DNA of 64,000 nucleotides from Glossina fuscipes (GCF_014805625.2 NW_023998414.1:22216352-22280351); one strand, 5' to 3'; positions 40,201 to 51,534 are shown, counted from the first letter of the stretch. Translations and numbers: made by a program. The notes: generated by a model not told the origin, from the letters alone.

Positions 40201-43200
40201 CAAAGAATATTTAGAATGTTTAGAAAAAATATTTGTGAAAAACAATAAAAAAAATTTGCAATAAGTAAATTCAGTCAAGATGCACTTACCATCGAATTTT
40301 TCGATTCTCTCATCCAAATAATATGTCTAACGCAGGCAGCAACTTGAGCAACTAAACCTAAAAAGAAACCAGCCTGAACGGCTTGGGCCAAATAGACGCC
40401 AGTCTTAAAACTGAAAGCAAATTATTTTCAATTAAAATACATACTTTTCTTGAATCTCGCAAATACTTACTCATCTACGGTATGGGCAGGATAGGGAAAT
40501 TGTTTAGTGAAAAATTTCAAATCATCGACTTCAAAATGTATACTTTCGTCCTTAGCATTTCCGGAGCCGAAAAGGAAATCAAGAAGATTTTGTCGTTTAC
40601 GACGCGATTTATTAGTGCTCGTAAAGGTAGTAAATTCAATTTCTTGACCATCTCTTGATTCCCTAATATTAGTGGTCTCGGTATCATTTGCATTGATTTG
40701 AATACCGTTAACGAGACTCGATATTAAAGTTGACGGTGTAGTTGTGTATACACTTGAATTGCCTTGTTCGGTTACATCAGTAAACCAGTCATCGTCATCG
40801 TCATGGTCGTTGCCTTCTTCTTCTTCAGCGTCAAGTTGAATTGAAAACGAACTCACTGTCGTAGTAGATGGTTTCGGTCGCTCCGTTACCAAACCTAATT
40901 CACTTAGTTCCTTCTTTTTGTGCTTAATTATACCCATATCTATAGAATGCTTAATTTGAGTGAAACCACGATGATATTTCATATCGAAATTCATATCGCC
41001 TGCAGGTCCCGGGAACCAAAAACGATTTTTATTTTCAATGGTAGGCTGACTATGTGCAACATCCATGTGTAATTTATAGGCAATATTTTCCCCCGTTGTT
41101 TGATTGAAATATATTGCAGCGTAAAACATACGTGCCTTATTTAAATCGAAAGCGTTACGTTTTAATTCCACATCGTTTTCTATGCCCACAAAACGATCTA
41201 CCGACAAACATTCTAATATGTTCTTAACAGTGGTAACAACGTCATATATAAATGCATCGGTACGTAAGCTAGAAAAAGCATTTTTAAGTTGATCAATATC
41301 GAAATCATCACCGATAATAGAGCGTACAATGGGGGACGAGGCCAAATTCAAAAGAGATTCAAAACCTTTCTGAAAATTAACATCCGTTCGCAATTTAGTT
41401 AGAATTTGCTCAAATGTTACTGAAAGCATTTTCAAACGATCCAATTCGACAAAAGTGCTATTCGCCTGAAAAAAATGAAAAGCTCATTACTTTTACTTTT
41501 TCCATTTTAAAATTTACATTTACTTACGAATTTTATTATCGATTCAGTGTCCCCGGATAAGGGACCGTACAAAATTTTGCCATGAATTATTGGCTTAACA
41601 GTTTCCCACGTAATTTTACCATAGTTACTGCTGGTCACATCCAAATATAAACGCTTACAATAATCGGCTATAATGAAAAAATATATTTTTGAACAAAAAA
41701 AAAAAAAAAAAAAATGAAAAACGATTTTTTTCACTTTCCAAAACATCTTAGATTCCCTTAAGAATCGTAATCGAAACACTTTTTAAATCGCATTTGTAGA
41801 TAAAACAAGCTTCGAAGCTTTGGTTGGTTTTTTTTTGTTTCAATCTCTCAGAGCATGTACCGGTGACCACAAAAAAATGAGGAAGGACAGAGGAAGTGAC
41901 CGCAAGCTAGTGAATGTAAGCCCTATTGACAAGTGCCGTTAAGGCCGCAATTGTGTGAAGACTATTCAATTGTAATATAACAGCAGACATATGCATCATG
42001 TATACAAAAGATTTCACTTGCACGAAAACAAAAACGCCATCCCGTCTACGCAGAAAGTTAAAATAGAAAATAAGCAAAAAAGATTTCGTAATGCTTTTTT
42101 TAATCACAAATTCCCACAAATTTTTCGAATACAATTTTTAATACGCTTCATTAAATCAAATCTAGTGAAACCATTAGACTGTGACTGCAGAACTTCTAGA
42201 ATTTCTTTGCAAAAAACTGAATCAAACGATACCCACAGGCCACTTTTAAAGTCATCTTTACACCCTTAACAATGTTCTCTCTCGATAAAGAGAGAGAGAG
42301 CGAGAGAGAGGGAGAGAGAGAAAATTAATTCGGAGCCAAGGTCCATCACGTTGGGTCAAGCCATTAAGACAATACACTTTCACTACCTCTTATCAATCTC
42401 TTCAAAGATTACCGTATAGTCGGACATGTTTTTCCATTATCTTATTTACTGTTCATGCATGTGGTGCGGGAATGTCGAGCTTCGCTTGTGAAATAAATAC
42501 AAGGTATGGAAAAATATTCAATTAACTGATACGGCCGACCATTGAAAGCTCTATTGCACTTTACTTAATAATACACTATTCCTCACTTATTTTGATCGGA
42601 AAATGTCGAAAGTTATATCTATACACCTATGGCACATAAAATCTTACTTGTCATAAAAATTCTTATAAGGAGTAGGCACCGAAAAATATACCTTTGCGAT
42701 CTAAGCTTGGTCGAGAGAATTTATACATAATATCGTTATAAAATATTAAAAATTAGACTTTTTTTTCAGCTTTTGTAGGGAAGGAAGTTCAAAAATGGTT
42801 TCAGCTGATCCAAGTTATGCCAAACTTAATTAATATGCCCAATTAGTATTTTCCACTGATTCTTGCCGAGAAATATTAAAAATCGCAAATTGTTTTCATA
42901 TAATTAATTTTTTAAACTGTATCTAGAGTGATCATAAAAGCGATCAAGTCCAATTTTTAATAATAATCATTCCTAGGCTAAACCATTGGGCATCAAATCA
43001 AAAATTGTAACCTGAAAGTTCAATACAAGTCCACATGAACGGACACCATACACATAGGAGGTATCTTTAAATCGATTCAGAAAATGATTCCAAATGTATG
43101 GATATCCTGAGAGTTTGTTTGCTCCCAAGTCTTTGTGATTGTTGCACTACACTCTTGCATGTATTTTGACCATTTCTTCACTTGAAAAAGTCACTTGAAA

Positions 43201-44829
43201 ATGTTTAACAACATATTGCATAACTTGTTGCCACCTTTCTGGTAACATAGCATTACGGCGTCGACAGAACGATACTTTGCATTACTTTGCTATTTTGACA
43301 AATAGATGTCGCTGATCATAATACATGCAAGCACCTATTTTATTATTGATATGTGCACAAACCCCAAGTAACGTAGAATATAGGAATATATTTTGGTAAG
43401 GATTTGTAAAATGACAGTAAAATGAACTGAAAACATTGTTGCTTCTATCTAAAAATCGGTTCATTAATCTCAATTCCAAAATGTGGGCGTTAATATTATT
43501 ATTCGATTTGCCAATATTTATAATAACGGAGTTGATATAAAATCTCTTTTTATAATACAATGACGTCATACATTAAGCTCAAATATTTTACATTCTCAAT
43601 ACAACTTTTTAAACAAAATTCAAACCATGATGTTATTCACCGCTCCCCTTAACCAGGGAACAATGCAAGCATAGATAAATATATTCATAGTTAGCAAAGC
43701 AACTTACTTGGCATTGCTTTTAGCTCATCGTCGTTAATGCTACTAAAATCCTGAGATTCTATTATGTCTTCTACCAAAGGTATGATCTCAAGATCGGGAA
43801 ATGGGTGACCGCATATCAAATCGCCAAGCTTGACAAGATTTCTTCGATCTTTTTGGGAGAAAACAACAAAAAAAATTATTATTATTACTTACTTTATATG
43901 GTAAAAAAACAAAAAAAAAAAACAAAAACAAACAATAAAAATAACAATAACATTACCTACCAGAAAATAGCTTTTTTATATTAAAACTTCCATTTAATAT
44001 GTTTTCCACTTCCGGCACCAAGTCAATGACCCTTTCAATGTGATCTAGAATAAAAGTATAAGTAACGCATAATACATTAATGATTGTTTTTTTTTTTCCT
44101 TTTTTACATACACAATAAATATCTCACTCACTTCGGATCTCATCGAAATGTGCATTTGTAACAAGCGTTGTTACGACACTTATAAAATTTGCTTTTTCCG
44201 GCAAATCAGTGATGGCTTGAAACATGCGATCATCATTTATTAGAATTTGTGCGATTTCAAAAATCGGTTTTAAACTAGTTAGCAAAAATAAAAGCAACAG
44301 CAATTCAGACACACATGACTGCAATTAATTTATTTTTGTTTAAATGATTAAATGATAATAAATGTCTTTAATAATGAATAGTTTTGTAAATGTAACGAAA
44401 TTCTCATTAAAATGATTGAAATATATAACTCGTAAATTAATTACTTACGGTGCCTTTTTCAATTTCAAATATTCTTCATAGTCGTTAGTGTCACCGCAGC
44501 GATTTTCAAAACTACAAATATATGTTAGAAAGGCGGGCAATGTGTTATAAGTGGTGGGCAGTTGCCTGGTTGGGAATTGACAGCTTTCGAAATGTTTTGA
44601 ACCAAATTTCAAACGCATTAAATATAAAAGTAAAAAAATTACACAGGGCCATAGAATTTGAATGCATATCAGCCACTGCAAATGCATGTAAATGAAAGCA
44701 TAGATCAATTTGAAGGAAATTATTTTTACAATTTGCAAAACTTACCAATTGCCGCCATCTTACTAAAATATCCTTACGTAGTAAAGCCTGTATTTGACTA
44801 GGACTGAATACGGTCTTAAAAATTCTCAT
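28271..44829 (-). CDS. Full-length ABCA-family ABC transporter (2000 aa, 21 exons)
   Basis: Minus-strand exons in order: 44746-44829, 44449-44675, 44132-44274, 43961-44044, 43708-43848, 41528-41667, 40471-41465, 40290-40410, 39071-39261, 38665-38999, 38407-38590, 38036-38334, 37796-37968, 35078-36048, 34838-35018, 33623-33735, 32793-33504, 32620-32727, 29785-30180, 29603-29716, 28271-28561. All join in phase (6003 nt, ATG to stop). Layout: one helix near residue 30, a large non-cytosolic loop with 'RFWFPGPAGD' and 'YHRGFTQIKHSID', then the remaining TMD1 helices with the 'MRSMGLKPW' coupling region. NBD1 has Walker A GRNGAGKST (872-880), Q916, LSGGF (966-970), VVILDEP (986-992) and H1022. TMD2 starts near 1200. 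NBD2 has GKNGAGKST (1670-1678), Q1706, LSGGN (1756-1760), VVLMDEP and H1813. ABCA proteins move lipids or other hydrophobic molecules; the substrate here is unknown. The loop carries an unusual insert of about 125 residues. Several Drosophila ABCA genes exist and I do not assign orthology. Confidence 0.95.
30525..32469 (+). CDS. DUF4729 domain protein, nested in an ABCA intron
   Basis: Two exons, 30525-31144 and 31974-32469, joined AG|GTAAGA...TTTTAG|A across an Arg codon, give 371 aa. The ATG at 30525 follows AAAGAC and stops or unrelated sequence lie upstream. The middle (about residues 125-215) matches the DUF4729 family as I know it: 'RTPVQCPITACNRTIG', 'LSHYLRDHSDDF', 'GVLAYGG'; after the splice come 'HLAILIMGCRTSWMATL', 'VIWLASVQTTKAIYCTVTVY' and 'SVFWSTDANCIRLGRGEIEI'. 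Function of the family is unknown; in Drosophila many members are reported as testis-enriched, which is family knowledge, not visible here. Residues C-x4-C-x11-H-x4-H suggest a single zinc-binding site. The tail is Gln/Glu-rich. It sits in the ABCA intron 29785/32620, on the opposite strand. Possible ATTAAA poly(A) signal at 32530. Confidence 0.85.
31200..31700 (+). repeat. Diverged dispersed repeat in the DUF4729 gene intron
   Basis: 'CTCTTTGTGCTAACCACAGG' near 31276 is almost repeated at about 60508 ('CTCTTTGCACTAACCGCAGG'), with 'GGGCGAACC' and 'GGGCGGACC' following. A fragment 'CACATATTCTTGATTAATAT' at 31570 resembles the DINE core. The stretch is probably a decayed helentron-type repeat lying in the intron. 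Confidence 0.4.
34295..34685 (+). mobile_element. DINE-1/INE-1-like repeat in an ABCA intron
   Basis: 'CATACATATTCTTGATCAGT', then 'ATTTCCGTCTATCGATCTGT' and 'TCCCCCGTTCGCAAAAATG'; tail 'AGATTCGGCCAGGATCAAAT' and 'ATAATTTTCTTACTTGTT'. It lies between ABCA exons 34838-35018 and 33623-33735, inserted in sense opposite to the gene. Confidence 0.7.
36500..37390 (+). mobile_element. DINE-1/INE-1-like repeat, two-unit copy, in an ABCA intron
   Basis: First unit: 'GTGAAAACGTATGCGACGCC', a CA-rich and (TA)n stretch (36549-36625), 'ATATTCTTGATCAGTATCAA' and 'CATTCCGTCTGTCCGTCG'. Second unit from about 37010: 'CCTCATAAAGTATATACATT' and 'TCTGTCCATCTGTCCATCTG'. Tail 'AGATTCGGTCATAATCGAAT' and 'ATAATTTTCTTACTTGTT' ends at about 37381. 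The first unit's 'GAAGATGCTGTAGTACCTGT' matches 'CGGTGCTGTAGTACTTGG' at about 1690, so the layout is the same as at 1345-2190. Confidence 0.75.
39385..39750 (-). mobile_element. DINE-1/INE-1-like fragment in an ABCA intron (inverted)
   Basis: On minus: 'GCTGTAGCATCTGTACAAAA' then 'TTTATAATGCGCAGCAACAA', 'CATAAAGTATATAAAC' and 'ATGTCCGTTCGTTCATTTGT'. It corresponds to the end of unit one and start of unit two of the copy at 36500-37390, in inverted orientation. Confidence 0.6.
39890..40185 (+). mobile_element. DINE-1/INE-1-like tail fragment in an ABCA intron
   Basis: 'CGGACATTCTCCCGTCCGCA' then 'AAAATGAAGATAGCGCC', 'CAGCCGCACCCGCTCG' and the tail 'TGTAATTTCTTACTTG...' near 40165-40180. It is head-to-head with the fragment at 39385-39750 in the same intron. 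Confidence 0.6.
42289..42323. repeat. (GA)n microsatellite
   Basis: About 35 bases of AG/GA repeat with two single-base interruptions, in the 2-kb ABCA intron 41668-43707. Confidence 0.95.
43150..43270 (-). mobile_element. mariner 3'-end relic (copy 2), in an ABCA intron
   Basis: On minus: 'NAMLPERWQQVMQYVVKHF', the usual C-terminal 'LPxRWxKVxxxxGxYF' of mariner transposases, followed by 'AAGTGACTTTTTCAAGTG' and 'AAGAAATGGTCAAAATAC'. The latter flank is shared with copies at 7.6 kb and 46.2 kb. Only the 3' end is left. Confidence 0.65.
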
Positions 44830-45414
44830 TTTAACATCAATACTGTTTTATATTTATATATGTATATTCCTTAATCAACAATTCCTTCAGACATTTTTCA
44901 AAACCGAACTAAAAACAAAAAAAAAAAATTACAAAAAAATTAAATAAAATAAAATTTAAAATCGTGAAGCCTTAAAATAATAAAAATCAAAATATGTAAA
45001 ACATTCAATTCGTTTATTCAATTCATACTCATTTATATGGACATTGAAGATTGAATGGCGATATCATTGTTATCTCAGCAGGTGTTAGAATATCTAATAT
45101 TATTTTTTCATAGACAAATCAGAGTTAATCACTTTTCCAGAGCATATTGTTATGCACATGTAAAAAGTCGCAGCCCAACCCGGCCATCATTTTCCTTTTT
45201 TGCGTGCATGTATTCTAATCAGCACTATTTACATTGATGAAAACAACAAGAATGTGCACAACATTGTATAATAATGTACACAATAGTTCAATTCGATAAT
45301 TTTGACTTTTCTCTGTATAAAGTAACAATTTTCCCTTTAGAATTATTGAGCTATATAGCTAGTGTGTATAGACACTAATCAAAATTGACTTTTCAACATT
45401 CATTGCTTTTGCTA
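44830..45414. other. Upstream flank of the ABCA gene
   Basis: AT-rich sequence before the ABCA start codon (the gene reads leftwards from 44829). It should contain the 5' untranslated region and promoter, but I see no clear TATA box or initiator and do not mark one. Confidence 0.4.
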
Positions 45415-46255
45415 TTTGATTGATTGGAAAAAATCTGCTGCCGAAGCCCATCAAACACTTTTAGAAGCTAACGAAGATACCCCTCCATCATAGCCCAATT
45501 ATCGGTTTTGATGGTGATCTGGAGAATGGCCTGAGGAATTAAACACAGTCCGAAGATAAGGAATTGCACAATTTACTCGACGAAAACCCAGCTCAAATTC
45601 TCAAAGATCTTTCGAACAGCTTAGCAATTAACCAATGAACTGCTTCTAGATGTTTTCATGCGATAGAAAAGATTCAAATTCGTTACAATACGAATTGGCT
45701 CAAAATGGCACTTCGCATCGATTCAATGTCATGGTGTCATTGCTTGCCAGGCAAAAAAGCCGACAATGCCAAAGGCAAAAAGCCACTGATTAGTCTAGGA
45801 GAGGCATCCACATCGATACTTAAGTCATCAACAAGATGTAGTGTATTACGCGCTGCTAAAACCAAATTACTGCGGAGATCTTCTCACACCAATTGAACAA
45901 ATTGAACGATGTATTGTTGCAAAGCAGACCAACAATAGCGGCTAACAGACGCAATGCCACGGTTGCAAGAGTTGTCCAGGATATACTTTCGTAGCTCGAA
46001 GGGATAGCTCCGCCTTACCCAACATACTCAACAGACACAGGGTCTTCTGATTACCACTTGGACAGATCGATGCAGCACGGCTTGGCTGACAAGCGATTTC
46101 CAAATGAATGAAGAAGTGTGAAAAAGGGTCGATAATTGGATCGTTCTTTCGACACGGTATTGCCAGAATGATGAAAAATATTTTATTTTATATATATTGC
46201 ATCAAATTTTCTCAATAAATGACTTTTTGAAGTGAAAAAATACTCAAAATGGATC
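45415..46255 (+). mobile_element. mariner transposase relic (copy 3)
   Basis: + strand broken frames give 'KKSAAEAHQTLLEANEDTPPS' (N-terminal helix-turn-helix, usually KSAAEAHRxLVEAYGExA), then 'VQDIL', 'YPTYSTDTGSSDYHL' and 'RSMQHGLADKRFPN' (about 45975-46105), the third-Asp block (usually SPDLAPSDYHLFRSMxHGL). It ends in the shared flank 'ATGACTTTTTGAAGTGAA'. Length is near that of a whole mariner ORF, but it is full of stops and frameshifts; the first and second catalytic Asp blocks are barely recognisable. Confidence 0.75.
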
Positions 46256-46914
46256 CAAGGGCCTTACAGAAATATTGTGAAATGTTTGTCGCATACCGCA
46301 TATACAACGGCCGTTCCCCAAAGGACACATTATCCTGATCAGGTTTCAAAATCAGACGAAGTTTTAAGTTGAGTATTACATTTTTTTTTTTAAGAAAAGC
46401 CTCAAATAATCAATCGCTTAATTAATCCAAATGTTTAAACACAATTATCAAGGAATCAGATGAAAATGTTATAAATTACACATCAAACTTTTTCAAAAGT
46501 ACGCTGTAGGATATACGACAAGGTAAGTTAGTCGGAGAATTTCGCTTTATCATGCAATTAAAGGTCATGTAGAACTTAATACATTCGGCCCCGGTTGAAT
46601 ATAATTTTTATTTATTCTCATTTATACTTTATTATCATGAACTCAGGTCATAATTTATTTGATTATTGGATGCATCAAAACTTTTTAACACGATCCTAAT
46701 GTGTGAACTAGTACGCTACAATAAGCTTTGTATCTTAATCATAAGACAAGATCTAGGAGAGAATGAAAATCTAGTTTCATTGCACATAAAAGATGAGATG
46801 CGTGCGAGGAAAAGAGAAATTGTATTCGACTTGAACCTACACTATTTTGTAATACATTATATATGATTGTTTAATAGAGTCAAAATGCAATCACTCGATA
46901 TATCCCTTATACGC

Positions 46915-47350
46915 CATTGTATACTGTTGTGTTCAAAAAGTATGACCAATTTAAATTTCTCTCTTTAAAATCTATTTATTGTTCCAAATCTATTCCGGCC
47001 GCCTTCAAAATAAACCTTTTTCAAAGGCTATACAGTTATGCCAACGCTTTTCCCAATTCCCGAAACAATTTTTATAATCGATTTCCGGTGGTCTTCAAAG
47101 CTTACTGCGCATTCATCTTGCACCTCTTCAAACTTTCAATTGAGATAAAACATTCTCACCGGAGTGATCTTTGGAATTTCGGAAAAAGCCACAAGTCACA
47201 TGGGGTTAAATCAGATGAATACGGTGATCGAGGAACTATATGGATTGAATTTTCAACGAAATGATCTCGAAGTACCAATGTAGGCTGAGATGGCGCATTA
47301 TTGTGATGCGAAACCTAAGCGTTGAAGGGATTCGATATAAGCGCGCAATT
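46915..47350 (-). mobile_element. Tc1/mariner-superfamily transposase relic, second lineage
   Basis: On minus: 'ASHHNNAPSQPTLVLRDHFV' and 'ENSIHIVPRSPYSSDLTPCD' followed by 'LWLFPKFQRSLR' (about 47145-47320), matching 'HHDNAPAHxxLxVRxFL...PxPPYSPDLAPCDFFLFPKLK'. The 5' half is absent and stops follow. Asn replaces the Asp in H-D-N. A remnant continues as 'FRELGKALA*LYSL*KRF' to the 'GTCATACTTTTTGAACACAA' end near 46930. It differs from the three mariner copies nearby, which have APSDYHLF. Confidence 0.7.
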
Positions 47351-47911
47351 TGAAGCATATGCAAATTATATTTTTAAACAATTTGGTAGCATCGCATAAG
47401 AGCTTGACTTATATACTTCGCCTTACTTAATTATGGTCTTTCGATAACAGTTGAAACCGAGGTGATTTTATTCGAACATTGGAACGAAAAATTTGAAATG
47501 ACATTTAAAACTCGAAACGAATTGATTTTGCATTTTGAACTTCGAACGATCTCATATTATAACTAATGATGGAAAGTCCTGGACTAGTCTGGATCTAAGT
47601 GATTTTTGAACTTGACGTGACGAGACAGATAACAATAAAATTTAAAAATACATTTGTATTTCTCCAATGCGTATTTCTATGCGTTATAGACTTTTGAAAA
47701 AACTAATATATGCGATTTGATGAGTACATAAATAAGGATGGCGATATCATGGCTTTAACATGATTGCGCTAGTAATCTGTTATCGTATCACGTTTAAATC
47801 GTTAGGTTTTGTTTTTTTCAATTCAATGTAAATAAAAATTAAATAAATTGAAAAAGAGGCAAAGACATGTTCATACATATCCATGTATGAAGTCACGTTA
47901 AAAAAAAAAAA

Positions 47912-47944
<33 letters not shown>

Positions 47945-49250
47945 CAAGTTGTATTTGATATAATCCGAGTCCTATATACCCGCCATATAGTTCATAATAG
48001 AATTTAATATAAAATTTAAGACCAATATGATGTAAATTGTATTATAGAAGAAGATAATAATTAAATAACATTAAGTAAATTATAGTATTAGGCCGACCCT
48101 ATAATCATCTAATAGAGCATTCATTTTATTAAGTAATTATAACCGGCATAAAAAGTTAAATGAAGCAATTTTCACGCAAAGCATTCAATAAAATATTTAC
48201 GTAATTATTAATCAATCAGGTCTGACTTAGAAAAAAAACAAAAAAAAAAAAAAAAAAAAAAACTAAACCGTTTCTCTCAATAACAATGTCTAATTAATAT
48301 CCGGTTAATTTTCTGGCTTGCCGGTAGAGCATTTATTATAGAGCCCAGGTAGTTTAGAAGCACTAAGGACACAAGGTTCAAGCTCTATTTAAAATATCTA
48401 TCACATTTCGTCTATAATAATCAAAAACGTACGTCAAACTCTTTGAGTTGACTGTAAAATTTCAATTCGATATAATCATGTCCGTGAATATTGATGCCTG
48501 TAACATGTCCTAAATAACTTTTCCATAACTATTTCGTTAATGGCAGATATCGATTTCCATGATGGAGCTACGTCTGCTTAAAATGTCTTATCTTGCTTAC
48601 AATAACAAAGAATCGCTCACCTATGATAATAGATATCGAAGAATCACTTGAATTCATTTGGCTACTTCGAGTGAAATTTCCGTAATTACAACAACAAGGT
48701 ACAAGGATAAAATAAAAGTATTTGATTATGTGGCATGTGATAAGTGCGAACAAACTAGAAAATTTAGCATAGCCTCTGTCAGTCAGTAATGGTTCGTATA
48801 ACAAAATAATTAAATTTTTTTTTTTCACTTTTTTTTTTTTTTGTATACAAACACACGTTGATAATTCAAATGTAGAAAACATATAATTTTCGAGAAGAAA
48901 AATCGTAGTATAAGCAAAAAGCTAGATTATAAAATAGAGAGCTATAAAAAATGTACAGTTACTGTTCGAAAGATTATGCATAAGACAATTGTCAATATAC
49001 CGTTCGGCGATAATAAATAAGTAAAAAGTTGATTTTATCATTTCAATTTTAATATCCAAAATAAATTATATGAGAAATGTATACACTCTACGTCACATAT
49101 GCTTGGAGCGTGTAATGTTTCGCCATCAATCTGTTTGCTTGTTATAAGTTTATGTGATTGAATATTTCGGATCGTAAGCAGCTTGTGTGCTATGAATGAC
49201 TCTAGCCCTTCCCTAACTGAGACTATGTCTCATGTATAGCGAAAGCCTTC
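47351..49250. other. Gene-free stretch with simple repeats
   Basis: An (AAT)n microsatellite lies at 47911-47943 and A/T runs at 48229-48263 and 48817-48842. No gene is supported; the open frame 48568-48882 (-) is low complexity. Confidence 0.5.
47911..47943. repeat. (AAT)n microsatellite
   Basis: About 10 uninterrupted AAT trinucleotides following an A run. Confidence 0.95.
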
Positions 49251-49262
49251 ATATTTGGACGT

Positions 49263-49679
49263 TTGGGTAACAACCGCGCTTTTATTGCGTATGCAAATGA
49301 TATTTTTTTGCTTCATAGAGATAATGGAAATCATTTGTATTTGTTCGAGAACAATATTAACGAGTTTTTAACAATTTTTTTAACGCCTGGATGTTGGATA
49401 ACATTCTTTGCATTAACTTCAGTAATCTTAAAGATCCGTGCTGGGGTGATTCAGCCTCAATATAACAATATCTGGGTAGTCCATAGATTTTGGATCGGCA
49501 ACTCTACTTTGGCCCCCATATTGAAAATATCGCTGATAAAGTGTGTCTTACGCTTCTCTAACTCGATATACTCCTCACATACCACTGCACATTACCTTTT
49601 CATGATGCATATTAACCATAGTATTAACGATAGTCTTTGCTGCCTAAAGTGCCTACAGTATAACTTGGTTAGGCTTTAA
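49263..49679 (+). pseudogene. Possible ionotropic-receptor (IR) gene remnant
   Basis: A 138-codon open frame reads in order '...YLFENNINEFLTIFLTPGCW' and 'ITFFALTSVI', then 'WVVHRFWIGNSTLAP', 'VLRFSNSIYSSHTTAHYL' and 'HINHSINDSL'. This recalls the pore region of insect IRs (TM1, P-loop, then 'xIYSSYTAxxxxLLxxxxxSIxTL'). There are no flanking exons and key residues differ, so if the resemblance is real it is a decayed piece. Chance similarity is quite possible. Confidence 0.25.
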
Positions 49680-51530
49680 AGTATTGTTAACAGTATAATA
49701 TGTTTTGTTTATAGCGTCAAACTTATAAACCATACATCCTTCTCCTTTCACGTTTTCTTAATATTTTCCTTTCCCGTTTATCGAAACTTGTTGTCTAAGT
49801 TGTTTATCTACCTCTACAAGATCATTTAAACCCGATCCGCAACCGTTTTGTGTCGAACGATTACAGTTTTCTAGATCGAATAGTAGCCTTTTCACATAAT
49901 CACTCCGTCTGAAATCCTTCGTTTAGAAGAAAATTGACCGCATTTGCTAAACTCATAATGTACACTCTGTTGTTGTTGTTGTTGTTGTTACGAAGTTAAT
50001 GAAGTAAACTGTTTACATTAGCAATCATGGTAGTTGACTTGCACACTCGTTTATCGTATAGTTTGTTTTTGCGCATGATATGTATCTATGTAATTAGGTA
50101 ACAGGTCTATATCAGGCTTTATAGTTACTTAATAAATGAAAAAAATGCAATGAAAAAGTTTTTAACTGATTGAAGATTGAAAATCGATTCTATCCGACGG
50201 GGTTTGATTAATCTACAAACAGATCAATAATGGAAAGAAATTGACCCGAAGTAATTAAAAACGTTCGATAAGTTATTTTTCCATTATTGTAAATAAAATG
50301 TGTTTATTAAACCTACCATTACACTACAATTATTATACCTTAGATTTAATTATTTACAACGCAATATATATAAATAAATAAAACATGTTTAATATGACAT
50401 TTGATTTTAAGATAAAACTTCATATCCCATTAAATTAAACATTAAAACAATGTTGTTGCATGGAAATATTTTTATTAGTTGTAAAATCGACAACAGCACT
50501 TCATAGATTTACACCATTTTATAAATTCATATATTCAAATGAATCGAACGATTAACGCAATCACATGTTCATTGTTAATTGCAAACAATATCAAAATTAC
50601 CGGTTTAAGTGACTTTTTAACCTGCGTTGACGTCAGCTAAAAAGGAAAGGATGCAAGGGTGATAAGGAATAAATAGATAAATAGACAGACAGACAGACAG
50701 ACTGACTAACAAATTAAAACTAAGACGACTTTAGTAAGCACATTTCTTACAAGTCTATGAATAATCATAAGATCTCTCTGAGAGGTATTTTTATGCGTTC
50801 GAATGCTTACAGTTTTTCGTTTCTCGAATATAGCCTCGTTACGTGTATCTAATGAATTAACGATTACTTAAAATAAAAAAATCCCGATTAAAAAGTTTTC
50901 AAATTAACTTTTAAAAATAAAAACATTTAACTGTCTTCCTCTGCTGAGTTGTTATCATATTAGTAATAATTGAGTGTTATTAAAATACTTAATATGAACT
51001 TTTTCTTTTTCTTTTTTTTTTCTTTTTTTTTTTTTTTTTTTGTTTTTTATTTTTTGTTTTTGTTTTTAATGAAGGCTAAACCTGTTCAGCTTCAACGGCA
51101 AAGTAATCGAGCGAAAGTAAAATTACGCGATTACTCGTTTAAAGATGTTTAACGAGTTTTATATTTAGAATTTTTTTTTTTTTTTTTTTTCCTAGAAATC
51201 ACAATCAACAAACTTCTTTAAAACTCATAATAAACGTCTAGGTAATAAACAACGTTGATAATATTTCATAACACAAAAATGTTTCGGCAATTTGTAATAA
51301 TTATATCAACAAATTTTTTATGTAAACTAGTTTTACTTGTCTCGCCGTATTCACTATTGACCTGATACCAAGTTTCTACATCATTTTAAATATGTTGGGT
51401 ATCACCAACAGGAACGGCCGTCTCATCAAGACAGATTGTTGATAAATAGCGGTTTTTCAAGGAAGGATCAAATTAGCACCACATATGATACAAGGGTATA
51501 TTAAATTTGTGCGTGTGGGTACAACACGTA
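49680..51530. other. Gene-free AT-rich stretch
   Basis: Contains a (TTG)n run at 49969-49989, a short (GACA)n at about 50684-50702 and long T tracts (51000-51070 and 51172-51190). No exon is supported. Confidence 0.5.
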
Positions 51531-51534
51531 AGAG

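Noticed and set aside
48300..48400. tRNA-like stretch ('GCCGGTAGAGCATT' ... 'GGTTCAAGCTC')
   Set aside because: It has loose A-box and B-box resemblance, but no acceptor stem or anticodon stem can be paired. It could be a tRNA-derived SINE or chance.
48568..48882. Minus-strand open frame of 104 codons
   Set aside because: It has a Lys run from poly-T and no recognisable domain, and nothing links it to the ABCA gene.
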